Positions 48,525 through 57,456 of a stretch of DNA of 60,883 nucleotides are shown here, one piece after another (positions within the stretch are counted from its first letter, which is position 1; the number at the start of each line of letters is the position of its first letter). Both the position numbers and the translations under genes were made by a program. Source of the DNA: Raoultibacter timonensis (GTDB lineage Bacteria > Actinomycetota > Coriobacteriia > Coriobacteriales > Eggerthellaceae). The DNA lies in contig NZ_LT964679.1 of the NCBI RefSeq assembly GCF_900240215.1, positions 2,184,768 through 2,245,650 on the forward strand, written 5' to 3'. The notes under the pieces are model-generated. The model ran no database searches. It saw only the letters and a list, made by a program, of their open reading frames with translations, and had not been told where the DNA came from.

Positions 48525-49746
48525 GATTCCTCCCAGCTTCGGTCAAAGGGATGCCCACGCGCACGGCAAATCCCTTGCCCGCGCGGTTGTGCGCGGTTAT
48601 CGTGCCATCGAGCAGGCTCACCCGCTCGTTCATACCCTCGATGCCGTGCCCGTCGGTTGCACCCTCGTCGCTGCGCCCGCACCCGTCGTCCTCGACGGAA
48701 AGCCGCACCGTCTCGCCGTCGACGGCGAGACGGATCGAAGCGTGGCTTGCCTGCGCATGTTTCACGATGTTGGTTGCGGCTTCGCGGGCGATACCGAACA
48801 GCGCCACATCGATATAGGCGGGAACCCGTTCGCGATCGAAGCCCGAATCGTCGTAGTCCACCTCGATGCCCGCATCCTCGAGGTACGAGACGATATCGGC
48901 CATACGCTCGGTTCCCACGGTCGGAGCCGTTTCGGCCTGGGCATCGCCGCTACGAAGCACGCCGATCATGCTACGTATCTCCTCGAGGGCGTCCTTCGAG
49001 GTTGCGCGGATCGTGCCGATGGCCTCTTTGGCGGCTTTCGGATCCTTGTCGATAAGGCGATCGGCCGCCGCAGCCTGAATGCTCACCGCCGACAGCGAGT
49101 GAGCCGTAATGTCGTGGATTTCGCGGGCGATGCGGACGCGCTCCGCCTCGACACGGCGGGCAGCCTCTTCCTCGCGGCTCTTCTCCGCCGCGATGGCGCG
49201 CTGCTCGGTTTCGAGCACGTATTCCTGATGGGTGCGCAGAGCGAAACCGCCGAGCGCGGCAGCTACCATGTACGTGACGTTCTGCAGCCGCATAAGATCG
49301 GCCAGGCTTTCGCTCTTCGTCGGCGGCGCAATGAAGAGCAGCGAGGCAACCGCGAGCACGGTGGCAACGATGGCCTCAGTGCGATCGCGCTCATGGGCTA
49401 TCGTGAACAGTGCGATGATCGGGCCGAGCACGGCAAGCGTATATCCGTTCAAAACGCTCTGCGTTCCGAGAAAGGCTATCATCACGAAGATGAAAACGAG
49501 CCAAGGCGATTTGCGCCGCGCCACAAGCGGCAGCGTAGTCAAGCCTACGGCAACGTACGCCCCCGTCTGCGGCATGGAGTTCGGTATGCCGAGCAATTGG
49601 CGGAAAAGCTCATCGGGCATAACGACCGACGACAGCGTCAAAAGAAGCTGTGCGCAGCCGAACGCGAACGCACCGAGCGCGACGGCGGCATCGAACAGCC
49701 AATCGGCGGCAGTGAGCTTTTTACTGTTTATAAGAAAATCTTCCAT
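48517..49746 (-). CDS. Sensor histidine kinase (HisKA_3/NarX-like family)
   Basis: A 409-residue membrane kinase: about six hydrophobic segments (20-160), a coiled coil, the HisKA_3 dimerisation region with the phospho-acceptor His in RIAREIHDITAHSLS near residue 205, and a HATPase_c domain (NIVKHAQASHA, then DDGCGRSDEG and GHGIEGMNERV). This class pairs with NarL-type regulators, encoded just downstream with an eight-base overlap. The membrane part has no recognisable periplasmic sensor, so it may sense within the membrane. A 7-4-7 inverted repeat 36 bases upstream may mediate autoregulation. Confidence 0.93.
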   Translation of the reverse strand: MEDFLINSKKLTAADWLFDAAVALGAFAFGCAQLLLTLSSVVMPDELFRQLLGIPNSMPQTGAYVAVGLTTLPLVARRKSPWLVFIFVMIAFLGTQSVLNGYTLAVLGPIIALFTIAHERDRTEAIVATVLAVASLLFIAPPTKSESLADLMRLQNVTYMVAAALGGFALRTHQEYVLETEQRAIAAEKSREEEAARRVEAERVRIAREIHDITAHSLSAVSIQAAAADRLIDKDPKAAKEAIGTIRATSKDALEEIRSMIGVLRSGDAQAETAPTVGTERMADIVSYLEDAGIEVDYDDSGFDRERVPAYIDVALFGIAREAATNIVKHAQASHASIRLAVDGETVRLSVEDDGCGRSDEGATDGHGIEGMNERVSLLDGTITAHNRAGKGFAVRVGIPLTEAGRNHG

Positions 49747-49781
49747 ACGGGTATAGTAGGTGAGATGAGGGGCTTTTCGCC

Positions 49782-49799
49782 ATACTCTGGCAAGAGTAT
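49782..49799. promoter_or_regulatory. 7-4-7 inverted repeat upstream of the two-component genes
   Basis: ATACTCT-GGCA-AGAGTAT, perfect arms, 36 bases upstream of the histidine kinase ATG; a plausible operator for the response regulator. Confidence 0.45.
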
Positions 49800-49996
49800 A
49801 TTCAAACTGTAACTATGTACGGAATACGACGGGCACCGAAGACCTCGTTTTTGCCTGGCACAGCGCGGCACCCCTCGCCCCGAGCAGAGCAACAGCTGAA
49901 CGAGGCGCCCGCGATCCCGCCCATGCCGTCCGCCAACCGTTCATCCCGTATGCCGAGGCTTTGATGGAGACATTGCGACGTTCGGCAAAACGGGTG

Positions 49997-50026
49997 GTGA
50001 CAAACCCGCCCGCAGGGCCCTATACT
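49997..50026 (+). promoter_or_regulatory. Candidate promoter of the flavoprotein at 50096
   Basis: -35 GTGACA (49997-50002), 18-base spacer, -10 TATACT (50021-50026), 70 bases before the start codon. Confidence 0.5.
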
Positions 50027-50095
50027 CGGTGATCCTCGTACACGTATCGCCGAAGCGCTGTTCGGCTTGCATCCGAAAGGAACACGATCGCCTCA

Positions 50096-51643
50096 ATGGA
50101 ACGACGCGACTTTTTCAAGCTTGCCGGAGCGTCTGCCGCCACCCTGGCGATCGGCGGAGCCCTGTTCGGATGCGAAACCGAGATCGTCGCTCCCAAAACG
50201 GCTGACCCGACGCAGGGCGAAAACGTCGTCGGCTCCCCCGCAATATCGTTTTCGGAAACGGTCGACGTGCTCGTCGTCGGCAGCGGCATCGCCGGTCTCT
50301 CGGCTGCCATGGATCCCATCGAACAGAAGCGCTCGGTCCTCGTGGTGGAAAAGCGCGACTTGCTCGGCGGCGAAAGCTACGAAGCGAACGGCCTGTTCTA
50401 CGTTTCGGGCACGTCCGTCCAGCAAGGGGCGGGTATAACGAAAACGGCCGAAGACGCCTGGAAGGAACGCAAGGCGCAGCTCGAAGAAGAAGGCAACACC
50501 GACGACCTCCACTTCAAGCAGAGCCTCGTCATGGCGCAAACCGAATGGATCGATCGCGCCGCAAACGACTACCACGCCAAGTTCGCCGATCCGAAAGAGT
50601 ACGCGAAGAGCGCGACGACCGAATCGATCCTGCTTCCGAAAAAGGGCATCGGCGACATGGAAAGCGTTATGGCCCCCATCAAGGAGGGACTCTCGGGCAA
50701 AGGGGTGTCGTTCACCCTCGGCATGCGCGCAACCGCGTTCATCCTCGATAGCGCGAACAACCCCGTAGGCATGCGCTTCTACTCCGACAAAGCAGGTACG
50801 GTACTCGACGTAAAGGCGCGTAAAATCGTCCTGGCATCGGGAGGGTTCTGCTCGAACCAGCAGATGATCAGCGATAACACGCCCGACCAAACGACGATCG
50901 GATGCTTGACCGTATCATCCACCGGCGACGGCATCGCCCTCGGCGCGACCCTCGGCGGTCAGACGGCCGATATGAGCCAGCCCGCGTTGCTCACCGGCGA
51001 CATCCCCCCGGTTTCCGCCTGGGGCGTATTCGGGCCGACCGTGAACCTTTCGCCCCAGGGCGTCCGTTTCGCCCGAGAAGATCAGGTAGGGAAAGCAGCC
51101 ACCGAATGCGTATCGCTCGGATTCGGCTTCTGGTGGACGGTGTTCGGCAAGCAGCTCTCCGAAGGCCTCCTCTCCCGAAGCGTTGCCTCGGTATCGAGCA
51201 AGTACGCAAAACGCATCGTGGGGCCGTTCGATTCACTCGAAGATCTCGCCTCAGCCATAAGCGTGCAGACCGAGACGCTCGAGGGCACCTTCGAAGAGTA
51301 CGAAAAAGCCGTCGAAGCGAAGAAGGACGGGGCGTTCGGCCGCGAATCGGCTCTTGAGGAAGTCGGCGGGCCGTATTACGCCATCAAGCAGTTCCCCGTC
51401 AGATACAAGACGCTCGGAGGCTTGAAAACCAACGACGCGGGGCAGCTCGTCAATGCGACCTCGCTGCCCGTTGCGAACGTATACTGTTGCGGATCGTGCG
51501 CTGCCGAAAGCGCGAACGGCCTTGCCTCGAACGCGGCGTTCGGCATGATCGTCGGAAAAGCCCTCGTCGAAGAGCTGGCTTCGGAAGATGCGCAGACGGA
51601 ACAGCAGAAGGACGATGCCGACAAGACCGCTTCGTCCAGCTGA
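50096..51643 (+). CDS. Tat-exported FAD flavoprotein reductase (fumarate-reductase-like)
   Basis: A 515-residue exported flavoprotein. It starts almost directly with the twin-arginine motif (MERRDFFKLAGASAAT) and a lipobox-like FGCE. FAD binding is shown by VDVLVVGSGIAGLSAAM and GGESYEANGLFYVSGT near residue 100; the C-terminal flavin loop is shortened (GSCAAESANGLASNAAFGM). The Asp/Glu-rich C-terminal 25 residues are low complexity. No cofactor domain beyond FAD is seen. The nearest regulator is the divergent two-component system, a different arrangement from the LuxR-linked flavoproteins in this window. Substrate unknown. Confidence 0.87.
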   Translation: MERRDFFKLAGASAATLAIGGALFGCETEIVAPKTADPTQGENVVGSPAISFSETVDVLVVGSGIAGLSAAMDPIEQKRSVLVVEKRDLLGGESYEANGLFYVSGTSVQQGAGITKTAEDAWKERKAQLEEEGNTDDLHFKQSLVMAQTEWIDRAANDYHAKFADPKEYAKSATTESILLPKKGIGDMESVMAPIKEGLSGKGVSFTLGMRATAFILDSANNPVGMRFYSDKAGTVLDVKARKIVLASGGFCSNQQMISDNTPDQTTIGCLTVSSTGDGIALGATLGGQTADMSQPALLTGDIPPVSAWGVFGPTVNLSPQGVRFAREDQVGKAATECVSLGFGFWWTVFGKQLSEGLLSRSVASVSSKYAKRIVGPFDSLEDLASAISVQTETLEGTFEEYEKAVEAKKDGAFGRESALEEVGGPYYAIKQFPVRYKTLGGLKTNDAGQLVNATSLPVANVYCCGSCAAESANGLASNAAFGMIVGKALVEELASEDAQTEQQKDDADKTASSS

Positions 51644-51658
51644 TCCGGCCCAGAGGCG

Positions 51659-52477
51659 CTATCGGTAGAACGAAATGCTCGGATACGGCGGCTCTAGGGC
51701 GCGCTTGAACGCGTAGCGCTCAACCGTTGCGAGCACATCGCGTACCGCATCCTCGGAAAACCCCTGCGCAACAACCTCGTCGACCGACCTTCCGTGTTCG
51801 AGCACGGCGATCAGGATCTCGTCGAGATCGGCGTACGCGATGCCGAGGCTTCGCTCATCCTGCTGATCGGGAGCGAGTTCAGCACTCGGCGGCTTCACGA
51901 GCGTGCTTTCGGGAATGGGTACAACCAACCCGTCCCGGGCGGCCTTGCCGTTGCGCCACCTGCCGATGCGGTACACATCGGTCTTGTAGATGCCGCCCAT
52001 CGGCGCAAACGCCCCGGCGGTATCGCCGTACAGCGTCGAATAGCCCATCATCGCCTCGCTCTTGTTGCCCGTGTTGACGAGCATCCATCCGAATGCGTTC
52101 GAGAGAGCCATCAGGCACACCATGCGACAGCGCGCCTGGGTGTTCTCGGCGGCGAGCCCCGTAAGCTCTCCCCCGCACGGCTTGGCAAGCACGCGCTCGA
52201 ACGCCTCGAACGGCTCGAGAATCGAGATGGTCTGCGCGCGTATGCCGAGGTTATCGGCCAGATCTTGGGCGTCTTCGACCGAATGCTCGCTCGAGTACGG
52301 TCCGGGAAGCAGTACGCCGTGCACGCGCTCGACGCCGAGGGCATCGACCGCCATCACGGCAACGACGGCCGAATCGATACCGCCCGAAAGCCCAATGACC
52401 GCATCGGTGAACCCGGCGTTATCGGCGTACTTCCTGAGCGCCGCCACGCACGCTTCGTACATTTCCTGAGGTTGCAT
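51659..52477 (-). CDS. nadE: Ammonia-dependent NAD+ synthetase
   Basis: Final step of NAD synthesis: amidation of nicotinate adenine dinucleotide with ATP. The 272-residue protein has the P-loop LSGGIDSAVVAVMAVDALG near residue 30, GNKSEAMMGYSTLYGDTAGA near 137 and an KPPSAELAPDQQDE substrate loop near 205. It lacks the N-terminal glutaminase domain of the longer form, so ammonia is the likely donor. It converges with the flavoprotein gene, whose stop lies 15 bases away, and follows hypB on the same strand after about 108 bases. Confidence 0.95.
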   Translation of the reverse strand: MQPQEMYEACVAALRKYADNAGFTDAVIGLSGGIDSAVVAVMAVDALGVERVHGVLLPGPYSSEHSVEDAQDLADNLGIRAQTISILEPFEAFERVLAKPCGGELTGLAAENTQARCRMVCLMALSNAFGWMLVNTGNKSEAMMGYSTLYGDTAGAFAPMGGIYKTDVYRIGRWRNGKAARDGLVVPIPESTLVKPPSAELAPDQQDERSLGIAYADLDEILIAVLEHGRSVDEVVAQGFSEDAVRDVLATVERYAFKRALEPPYPSISFYR

Positions 52478-52584
52478 GCTCCCGCCTTTCCACGCCGCAA
52501 GCTACAGACAGCCGCACAGCCGCCCGCCATAATGCATCCAGTATAGGCTGCGAAGGTTTCGAGCGTATTGCCGGCGCGTTACTG

Positions 52585-53238
52585 CTACTGAATCGCGCGA
52601 ATCTGCTCGGCGAGCCACTCGGCCCACTCGGCGACTCCCTCGCCCTTGGTTGCGGCTATAGGGAAGATGGGTGCATTGGGATTGAGTTGGTTCACCGAAG
52701 CGTAGAACGCATCGCGATCGAAATCGAATACGGGCATCGTATCGACCTTGTTGAGGATAACTGCCTCGGATGCCTGGAACACACCCGGGTACTTGAGCGG
52801 CTTGTCGTCGCCCTCGGGAACCGAAAGGATCATGACCTTCATGTTCTCGCCCAGATCGAAATCGGTGGGACATACGAGGTTGCCCACGTTTTCGACGATG
52901 ATAAGGTCGAGGCGCTCGAGATCGAGCACATCGACCGCTCGACGGATCATGTCGCTTTCGAGGTGGCAGGCACCGCCCGTGTTGATCTGCACGGCGGCGA
53001 TCCCCTGGGCCTTGATCTTCTCGGCATCGACGCTCGAAGCGATATCGCCCTCGATGACGGCGATGTTGAACTCGTCGCGAAGCGCATCGATCGTCGCAAG
53101 GATCGTGGAGGTCTTGCCCGAACCGGGGCTCGCGAGCAGATCGAGCACGAACACGTTGTGATGAGCGAACAGATCGCGGTTCTTTTTCGCCAGCTCGTCG
53201 TTTTTGCCGAGAATCGGCTGCTTGATGTCTATCTGCAT
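52585..53238 (-). CDS. hypB: Hydrogenase nickel incorporation GTPase HypB
   Basis: SIMIBI-class GTPase that drives nickel insertion into [NiFe]-hydrogenase. The 217-residue protein has Walker A (SPGSGKTST near residue 38), the metal-binding segment INTGGACHLESDMI near 90, ENVGNLVCPTDFDLGE near 117 and LNKVDTMPVFDFD. It lacks the N-terminal CxxCGC and His-rich nickel-storage region found in some homologues. It follows hypA by three bases, so the pair is one operon; hypC-F and hydrogenase structural genes are not in this window. Confidence 0.96.
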   Translation of the reverse strand: MQIDIKQPILGKNDELAKKNRDLFAHHNVFVLDLLASPGSGKTSTILATIDALRDEFNIAVIEGDIASSVDAEKIKAQGIAAVQINTGGACHLESDMIRRAVDVLDLERLDLIIVENVGNLVCPTDFDLGENMKVMILSVPEGDDKPLKYPGVFQASEAVILNKVDTMPVFDFDRDAFYASVNQLNPNAPIFPIAATKGEGVAEWAEWLAEQIRAIQ

Positions 53239-53241
53239 GCT

Positions 53242-53661
53242 TTACGCTCCTTCACTCTCGCTGTCAGCGGGTTTCTGTTCCAGGGCATCGACATCGTCGG
53301 CCCCGCCTTCGTCATCCGGAATGTCAACCTCGATCGAATCGATCTGCAGTTCCTTGCCCGCAAGCAGCTTGGTTGCGAAGCTGCCGCACTCGGGGCAGAG
53401 CATGTGCAATCGATCGTGCTCGTATTCGACGCCGCACTCGAGGCAGAGGCTCTTGGGCTGAATCATGGTGATCTCGAATTCAGCGCCTTCGCAGATGGTG
53501 TTTTCGGAGAGCGCCTCGAACGCAAAGCGGAGCGCGTCCTCGATCGCCTCGGTCATAACTCCGACCGAAAGGCTGATCTTGAGAACCTTATCGGCCCCCG
53601 CATCCTTGGCAGCGGTCTCGACCGATTCCATGACGCCGGTCATGATGCCTAATTCGTGCAC
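53242..53661 (-). CDS. hypA: Hydrogenase maturation nickel metallochaperone HypA
   Basis: Nickel-delivery protein of 139 residues. The N-terminal MHELGIM motif binds nickel and two CxxC pairs (CLECG near 73 and CPECG near 88) hold structural zinc. The C-terminal 30 residues are acidic and dispensable-looking, longer than in most HypA. The start is GTG at 53661 with AAAGG eight bases ahead. Directly upstream of hypB. The Tat genes further upstream are consistent with an exported [NiFe] hydrogenase elsewhere in the genome. Confidence 0.95.
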   Translation of the reverse strand: MHELGIMTGVMESVETAAKDAGADKVLKISLSVGVMTEAIEDALRFAFEALSENTICEGAEFEITMIQPKSLCLECGVEYEHDRLHMLCPECGSFATKLLAGKELQIDSIEVDIPDDEGGADDVDALEQKPADSESEGA

Positions 53662-53734
53662 GTGATGAACCTTTCGCTCTCGCAGCGATCCGCCCGCGGC
53701 GGCATCTCTGCGGTGTTTCGTACCTGAAAGTGTA

Positions 53735-53770
53735 ATCGGTGTTGCGCCCTATGCCGAGCGCAACACCGAT
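53735..53770 (-). terminator. Hairpin between tatC and hypA
   Basis: Perfect 12-bp stem (53735-53746 with 53759-53770) around a 12-base loop, 34 bases past the tatC stop. U-run is weak, so it could also be a regulatory dyad for hypAB. Confidence 0.6.
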
Positions 53771-53803
53771 CAACGTAGTCAAACCTATCGCGAGCGCACG
53801 AGG

Positions 53804-54625
53804 TTAGTCTTTGTCTTTCTTGCGCTCCTTCTTCATGGCAGCGTATTCCTCTTGCCATTCCGCCTCTTCGGCTTGGGCGGCCTCGTACGCCGCCGTCTGC
53901 TCCTTGATGCGCTTACCGAGCACAAGACGAGAGATCAACAAACTCGCTTCGTACAGCGCGACGAGGGCGGCGAACATGAGCAGCATCGTAACGGGCGAGG
54001 CGTCGGGCGTCACCATGGCCGAGATGACCATGAGGGCGATGTAGACGGTACGCCAGCTGTTACGGAGCTTCTTGTACGGCACCACGTCGAAGATAACGAG
54101 GTAGAACACGATGAGCGGCAGCTCGAATGCAAAGCCGAAGCCGAGCTCGAACTTGATGATGATATCGAGATACGAACTGGCTCGCGCCATGATCTCCCAG
54201 CCTACCGCCTGCTCGGTGAGCCACTCGAATGCGGGGTTGAGAATGATGAGGTAGCAGAACACCGTGCCGAAGATGAACAGGGCGACGGCCGCAGCGAACG
54301 TAGGGACGAACCACTTGCGCTCGTTGGGCTTGAGCGCTGGAAGGAAGAACGCGAGTATCTGCCACAAGATTACCGGCATGCAAGCCACGAGCGAAGTCCA
54401 GAATGCCAGTTTGAAACGCTGCGCAAACGGCTCGAACGGATCGATGACTATAAGATCGGTGGGAAGATAATCGCGGATGGGCGCGATCAGGAATTCGGAA
54501 ATCGTCGGTGTTGCCAGGTAGAAAACGCACACTGCCACAGCCAAGCAAACGAGGATGCGCACAAGACGCATGCGCAGTTCGCTCAGATGGTCGAAAAGGG
54601 GCATACGCGCCGGACCGATAGGCAT
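53804..54625 (-). CDS. tatC: Sec-independent protein translocase TatC
   Basis: Six-helix receptor of the twin-arginine translocase, 273 residues. It has the N-terminal RMPLFDHLSELRMRLVR that contacts signal peptides, FKLAFWTSLVACMPVILWQI near residue 72, and ELGFGFAFELPLIVFYLV near 160. The C-terminal 40 residues are a charged cytosolic coil. It follows tatB by three bases, so the two are co-transcribed. Its likely cargo includes the twin-arginine flavoproteins in this window. Confidence 0.96.
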   Translation of the reverse strand: MPIGPARMPLFDHLSELRMRLVRILVCLAVAVCVFYLATPTISEFLIAPIRDYLPTDLIVIDPFEPFAQRFKLAFWTSLVACMPVILWQILAFFLPALKPNERKWFVPTFAAAVALFIFGTVFCYLIILNPAFEWLTEQAVGWEIMARASSYLDIIIKFELGFGFAFELPLIVFYLVIFDVVPYKKLRNSWRTVYIALMVISAMVTPDASPVTMLLMFAALVALYEASLLISRLVLGKRIKEQTAAYEAAQAEEAEWQEEYAAMKKERKKDKD

Positions 54626-54628
54626 AGC

Positions 54629-55591
54629 TTATTCCCCCTTTTCCTCAGTCGTCGGTTTGCTGCTTGCAGCGGGCTTGGCTGCGGAGGATTTCGCCGCTGG
54701 CCTGGCCGCCGTCTTCGAAGCTGCGGGTTTGGCCGCCGTTTTCGATGCGGCCGATTTCGCAGCCGTGGTTTTCGACGTTGCCGGCTTTGCTGCGGCAGTC
54801 GCCTTGGAGGCAGTCGCCTTCGCAGCGGTCGTCCTCGATGCCGCCGGTTTAGCGGCAGAAGCGGTCTTGGTAGCGGCGGTCGAAGTCTTAGCCGCCGATG
54901 CGGTCTTGGCGGCAGTCGTCTTCGACGCGGCCGGCTTTGCGGTCGCAGCCGTTTTCGAAGCGGTGGTTTTCGCGGCGGTGGTCGACGTTGCGGCAGACGA
55001 GTTCTTCGCCGCCGCCGTGGACTTGGCAGCCGTTGGCTTTGCCGCCGCAGCCCTTGCTGCGGGCTTCTTCGCAACGGATTCGGTCCCATCGGCCTTTGCA
55101 TCGGCCTTGGCCGCCGTCGAGGTTGCGGTCTTCTTGGCAGCTGCGGGCTTGTTGCCGTACAACTCGTCGGCGGACGGCTTGGGCTTCTCGTCGGCCTTTG
55201 CACCGTCGGTTGCCTTCTTGGCCGCTACTGCGGCACCGGCCGCGGCCGCCGTCGTGCCTGCGGCCGCCTTCTTCTCTTCGGCAGCCTTCTTCGCCGCACG
55301 CTCTCTGTCGTACTTCGCCTTGCGCTCCGAGAAGCTCTCGGTCTTCTCCTCGTCCTTCTTGCCGACCTCGCTGATCTTCGACAGAGCGTCGAGCGGGTTC
55401 TTGAAGGGCTCGTCGGAGGTAGGATCGTACACCTCGGTCTTGATGACCTTGTTCATCTCCTCTTGAGCGCTTCTGAATTTGCCGATTGCTTTTCCAATCG
55501 TTTTCGCAATCGCGGGAAGCTTATCGGGTCCGAACACGAGGAACCCGAACAGCAGCACGAGGAAAAACTCGATTCCACTGATACCAAACAA
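54629..55591 (-). CDS. tatB: TatB-type translocase subunit with histone-H1-like Ala/Lys/Thr tail
   Basis: Single-pass Tat subunit. Residues 1-20 are the membrane helix (MFGISGIEFFLVLLFGFLVF) with the conserved Glu8, then a GPDKLP hinge and an amphipathic helix to about 50, as in TatB. TatB and TatA are usually 90-180 residues; here residues 95-320 are an Ala/Lys/Thr/Ser repeat with motifs such as AAKxTASKTAA, resembling the histone-H1-like tails of some actinobacterial DNA-binding proteins. It is net positive and expected to lie in the cytosol. Directly upstream of tatC. No separate tatA is in the window. Confidence 0.9.
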   Translation of the reverse strand: MFGISGIEFFLVLLFGFLVFGPDKLPAIAKTIGKAIGKFRSAQEEMNKVIKTEVYDPTSDEPFKNPLDALSKISEVGKKDEEKTESFSERKAKYDRERAAKKAAEEKKAAAGTTAAAAGAAVAAKKATDGAKADEKPKPSADELYGNKPAAAKKTATSTAAKADAKADGTESVAKKPAARAAAAKPTAAKSTAAAKNSSAATSTTAAKTTASKTAATAKPAASKTTAAKTASAAKTSTAATKTASAAKPAASRTTAAKATASKATAAAKPATSKTTAAKSAASKTAAKPAASKTAARPAAKSSAAKPAASSKPTTEEKGE

Positions 55592-55756
55592 GGTAACCCC
55601 TATACATTCTCATGGCACAAGCTCGTCTTGCTACGCTCGCACCTCATCGATCTTTAACCGAATCATAGTAGCACAAACCCTCGGTTCGATACCCTCGGAA
55701 ACGCGCATGAGCATTATTCCACAGACGGGTAACCCGCTGCGAGTACGCCGAAGATC

Positions 55757-55960
55757 CTACGAACCGCCGCCCATCACCATAAGCGCCATGGTGGGAAGCG
55801 AAAGAGCCAGCACCAAGATCACGGCGACGATCACGATGAAGGTCTTTTTGAGCTTCTCGGATTTCTCGCGCTTTTCTTTGGCTCGCGCCTCGCGTTCTTG
55901 GGCGGCCTTGATGCGCTCGCTTCTCTGCTGAGCGGTGAGTTTTTGTTGCTTGTTCGACAT
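55757..55960 (-). CDS. Small basic single-pass membrane protein
   Basis: A 67-residue protein: a charged helix (residues 1-38, mostly Lys, Arg, Glu and Gln) followed by one hydrophobic helix (TFIVIVAVILVLALSLP). Its ATG abuts the TAA stop of the amidohydrolase gene with no gap, so it is probably translated by coupling. I do not recognise a family. TatB comes 166 bases downstream on the same strand; the shape (charged helix plus one membrane helix, reversed order) is not that of TatA or TatE. Confidence 0.75.
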   Translation of the reverse strand: MSNKQQKLTAQQRSERIKAAQEREARAKEKREKSEKLKKTFIVIVAVILVLALSLPTMALMVMGGGS

Positions 55961-57316
55961 TTACATCCTCAGTTTTCCACGTATCTCGATCACGCGAGCG
56001 ATGTTCTTGGCGACCTCGACGTCCACATGCCAGTGATTCTTCTCGTACAGCATCGTGCCGGCGACCATGGTCATGAGCACGTCCGCACCGCTGCAGGTGT
56101 TCACCACGGCGGAAACCGGATCGGAAGACGGGGTCTGATGCGAACCGGACAGGTCGACCGCGATAACGTCGGCTTCTTTGCCCACCTCGAGCGAACCGAC
56201 CTTATCGTCGAGCATGAGGGCGCGCGCTCCGCCGATCGTAGCCATCTCGAGCATGGTCTGGGAATCGAGGAACTTGCCCACGTTGACCGCGCGCTGCACG
56301 AGCATGCCGATGCGCATTTCGGCGAGCATATCGGTCGAATCGGTAGCCGCAGGCGAATCGGTGCCGAGACCAAGGCGCAGGCCCGCACGCAGAAACTCGC
56401 TGATCGGAGCGACGCCCATGCCGAGCTGTGCATTGCAGCGCGGGCAGGCGGCGATCGCCACATTGTATTCTTTCAGCTTCTCGATATCCTCCGCATCGAT
56501 GTGGACGCAGTGGATGGCGAGCACGTTGGGCGCATCGAACGCGCCCCAGTTGAGCGCATAGCGGATCGGAGTCGTGCCCGTGGGAAGCCATGGCGGAATC
56601 TCCACGTAGCCGCGCTTCTGATCCATTTCGTGCACCGAGAACGGCGACGAGCCGTACTTGATGAAGTTGTACTCCTCGCGGCTGCCCGCAAGGTGCATGG
56701 CAACCGGCATGTCGTGCTTGGTCGCAAGCTCGGCGACGCGGGCGAACATCGAGGGGTGGCAGACATAGAGGGCCGAGGGCGCGATGCCGATGGTGATACG
56801 GCTCGAATCGACCTCTTCTTTCCAATGGGCGATATCGTGTTCGGCGAGCCTCATCGCGTAGTCGACGCGGTGCTTGTCGAGCGCACCGACCTCGCGGTAG
56901 ATCACGCTGCGCAGGCCGAGCTTCTGGGTGGCCGTGCAGGCGGCGCCGGTCGGCGTGATGTCGGCGACGCAGGTGATACCCGAAGACAGCGCCTCGAGAC
57001 CGCCGAGAATAGCCGAATCGTACCAGTCGCCCGCCTCCATGCGGCTGCCTTTTTCATGCACCGAAGTGATCCAGGTGGCGTAGGGCACGTCGTGCACTAC
57101 GCCGCGCATGACCGCATTCTCGAGATGGGTGTGCAGATCGATAAGGCCCGGCATTACCGCAGCGAGACCGAAGTCCTTGACTTCCTCGTCGGGGTAGCGC
57201 AGTTTCAGCATGTCGGCCTTGCCGAGGTCGCGGATCTTTCCGTCGCGCACGAGCACAGCACCATTGGTGATCGGCTCGGACGTTATGGGCAGAATATAAT
57301 GTGCGCACAATAACAT
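55961..57316 (-). CDS. Amidohydrolase-superfamily deaminase (MtaD/SsnA-like)
   Basis: A 451-residue metal-dependent hydrolase of the adenosine/S-adenosylhomocysteine-deaminase branch. Metal ligands are visible in order: HTHLENAVMRG near residue 65, a His in PVAMHLAGS near 206, AIHCVHIDAED near 245, and the Asp in LGTDSPAA near 300. Members deaminate nucleosides such as 5'-methylthioadenosine or hydrolyse other ring compounds; the substrate is not decided by sequence here. The ATG at 57316 follows AGGAGA. The small membrane protein gene starts at the very next base after its stop. Confidence 0.9.
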   Translation of the reverse strand: MLLCAHYILPITSEPITNGAVLVRDGKIRDLGKADMLKLRYPDEEVKDFGLAAVMPGLIDLHTHLENAVMRGVVHDVPYATWITSVHEKGSRMEAGDWYDSAILGGLEALSSGITCVADITPTGAACTATQKLGLRSVIYREVGALDKHRVDYAMRLAEHDIAHWKEEVDSSRITIGIAPSALYVCHPSMFARVAELATKHDMPVAMHLAGSREEYNFIKYGSSPFSVHEMDQKRGYVEIPPWLPTGTTPIRYALNWGAFDAPNVLAIHCVHIDAEDIEKLKEYNVAIAACPRCNAQLGMGVAPISEFLRAGLRLGLGTDSPAATDSTDMLAEMRIGMLVQRAVNVGKFLDSQTMLEMATIGGARALMLDDKVGSLEVGKEADVIAVDLSGSHQTPSSDPVSAVVNTCSGADVLMTMVAGTMLYEKNHWHVDVEVAKNIARVIEIRGKLRM

Positions 57317-57456
57317 AGGCGTCTCCTGAAAATCGTGTGGCACGTATTCTAGCATTGATGGCGTCCGACCGCCCGCATGTCCACGCTAATATCGGTTATT
57401 CGGCAAACCGCTGTCGGCGAGGCAGGCGGGCGGGTCGGAAGAACCCCGTACTCGTC

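Larger units (their letters stand above)
49747..50095. other. 349-base divergent region between the kinase and flavoprotein genes
   Basis: No gene supported. It carries the inverted repeat at 49782-49799 near the kinase start and a promoter at 49997-50026 facing the flavoprotein. The middle shows no structure I can interpret. Confidence 0.6.

Noticed and set aside
53852..55657. 601-codon Arg/Gly-rich plus-strand frame
   Set aside because: Shadow of tatC and the repetitive tatB tail; its low-complexity Arg/Gly region is the antisense of Ala/Lys/Thr codons.
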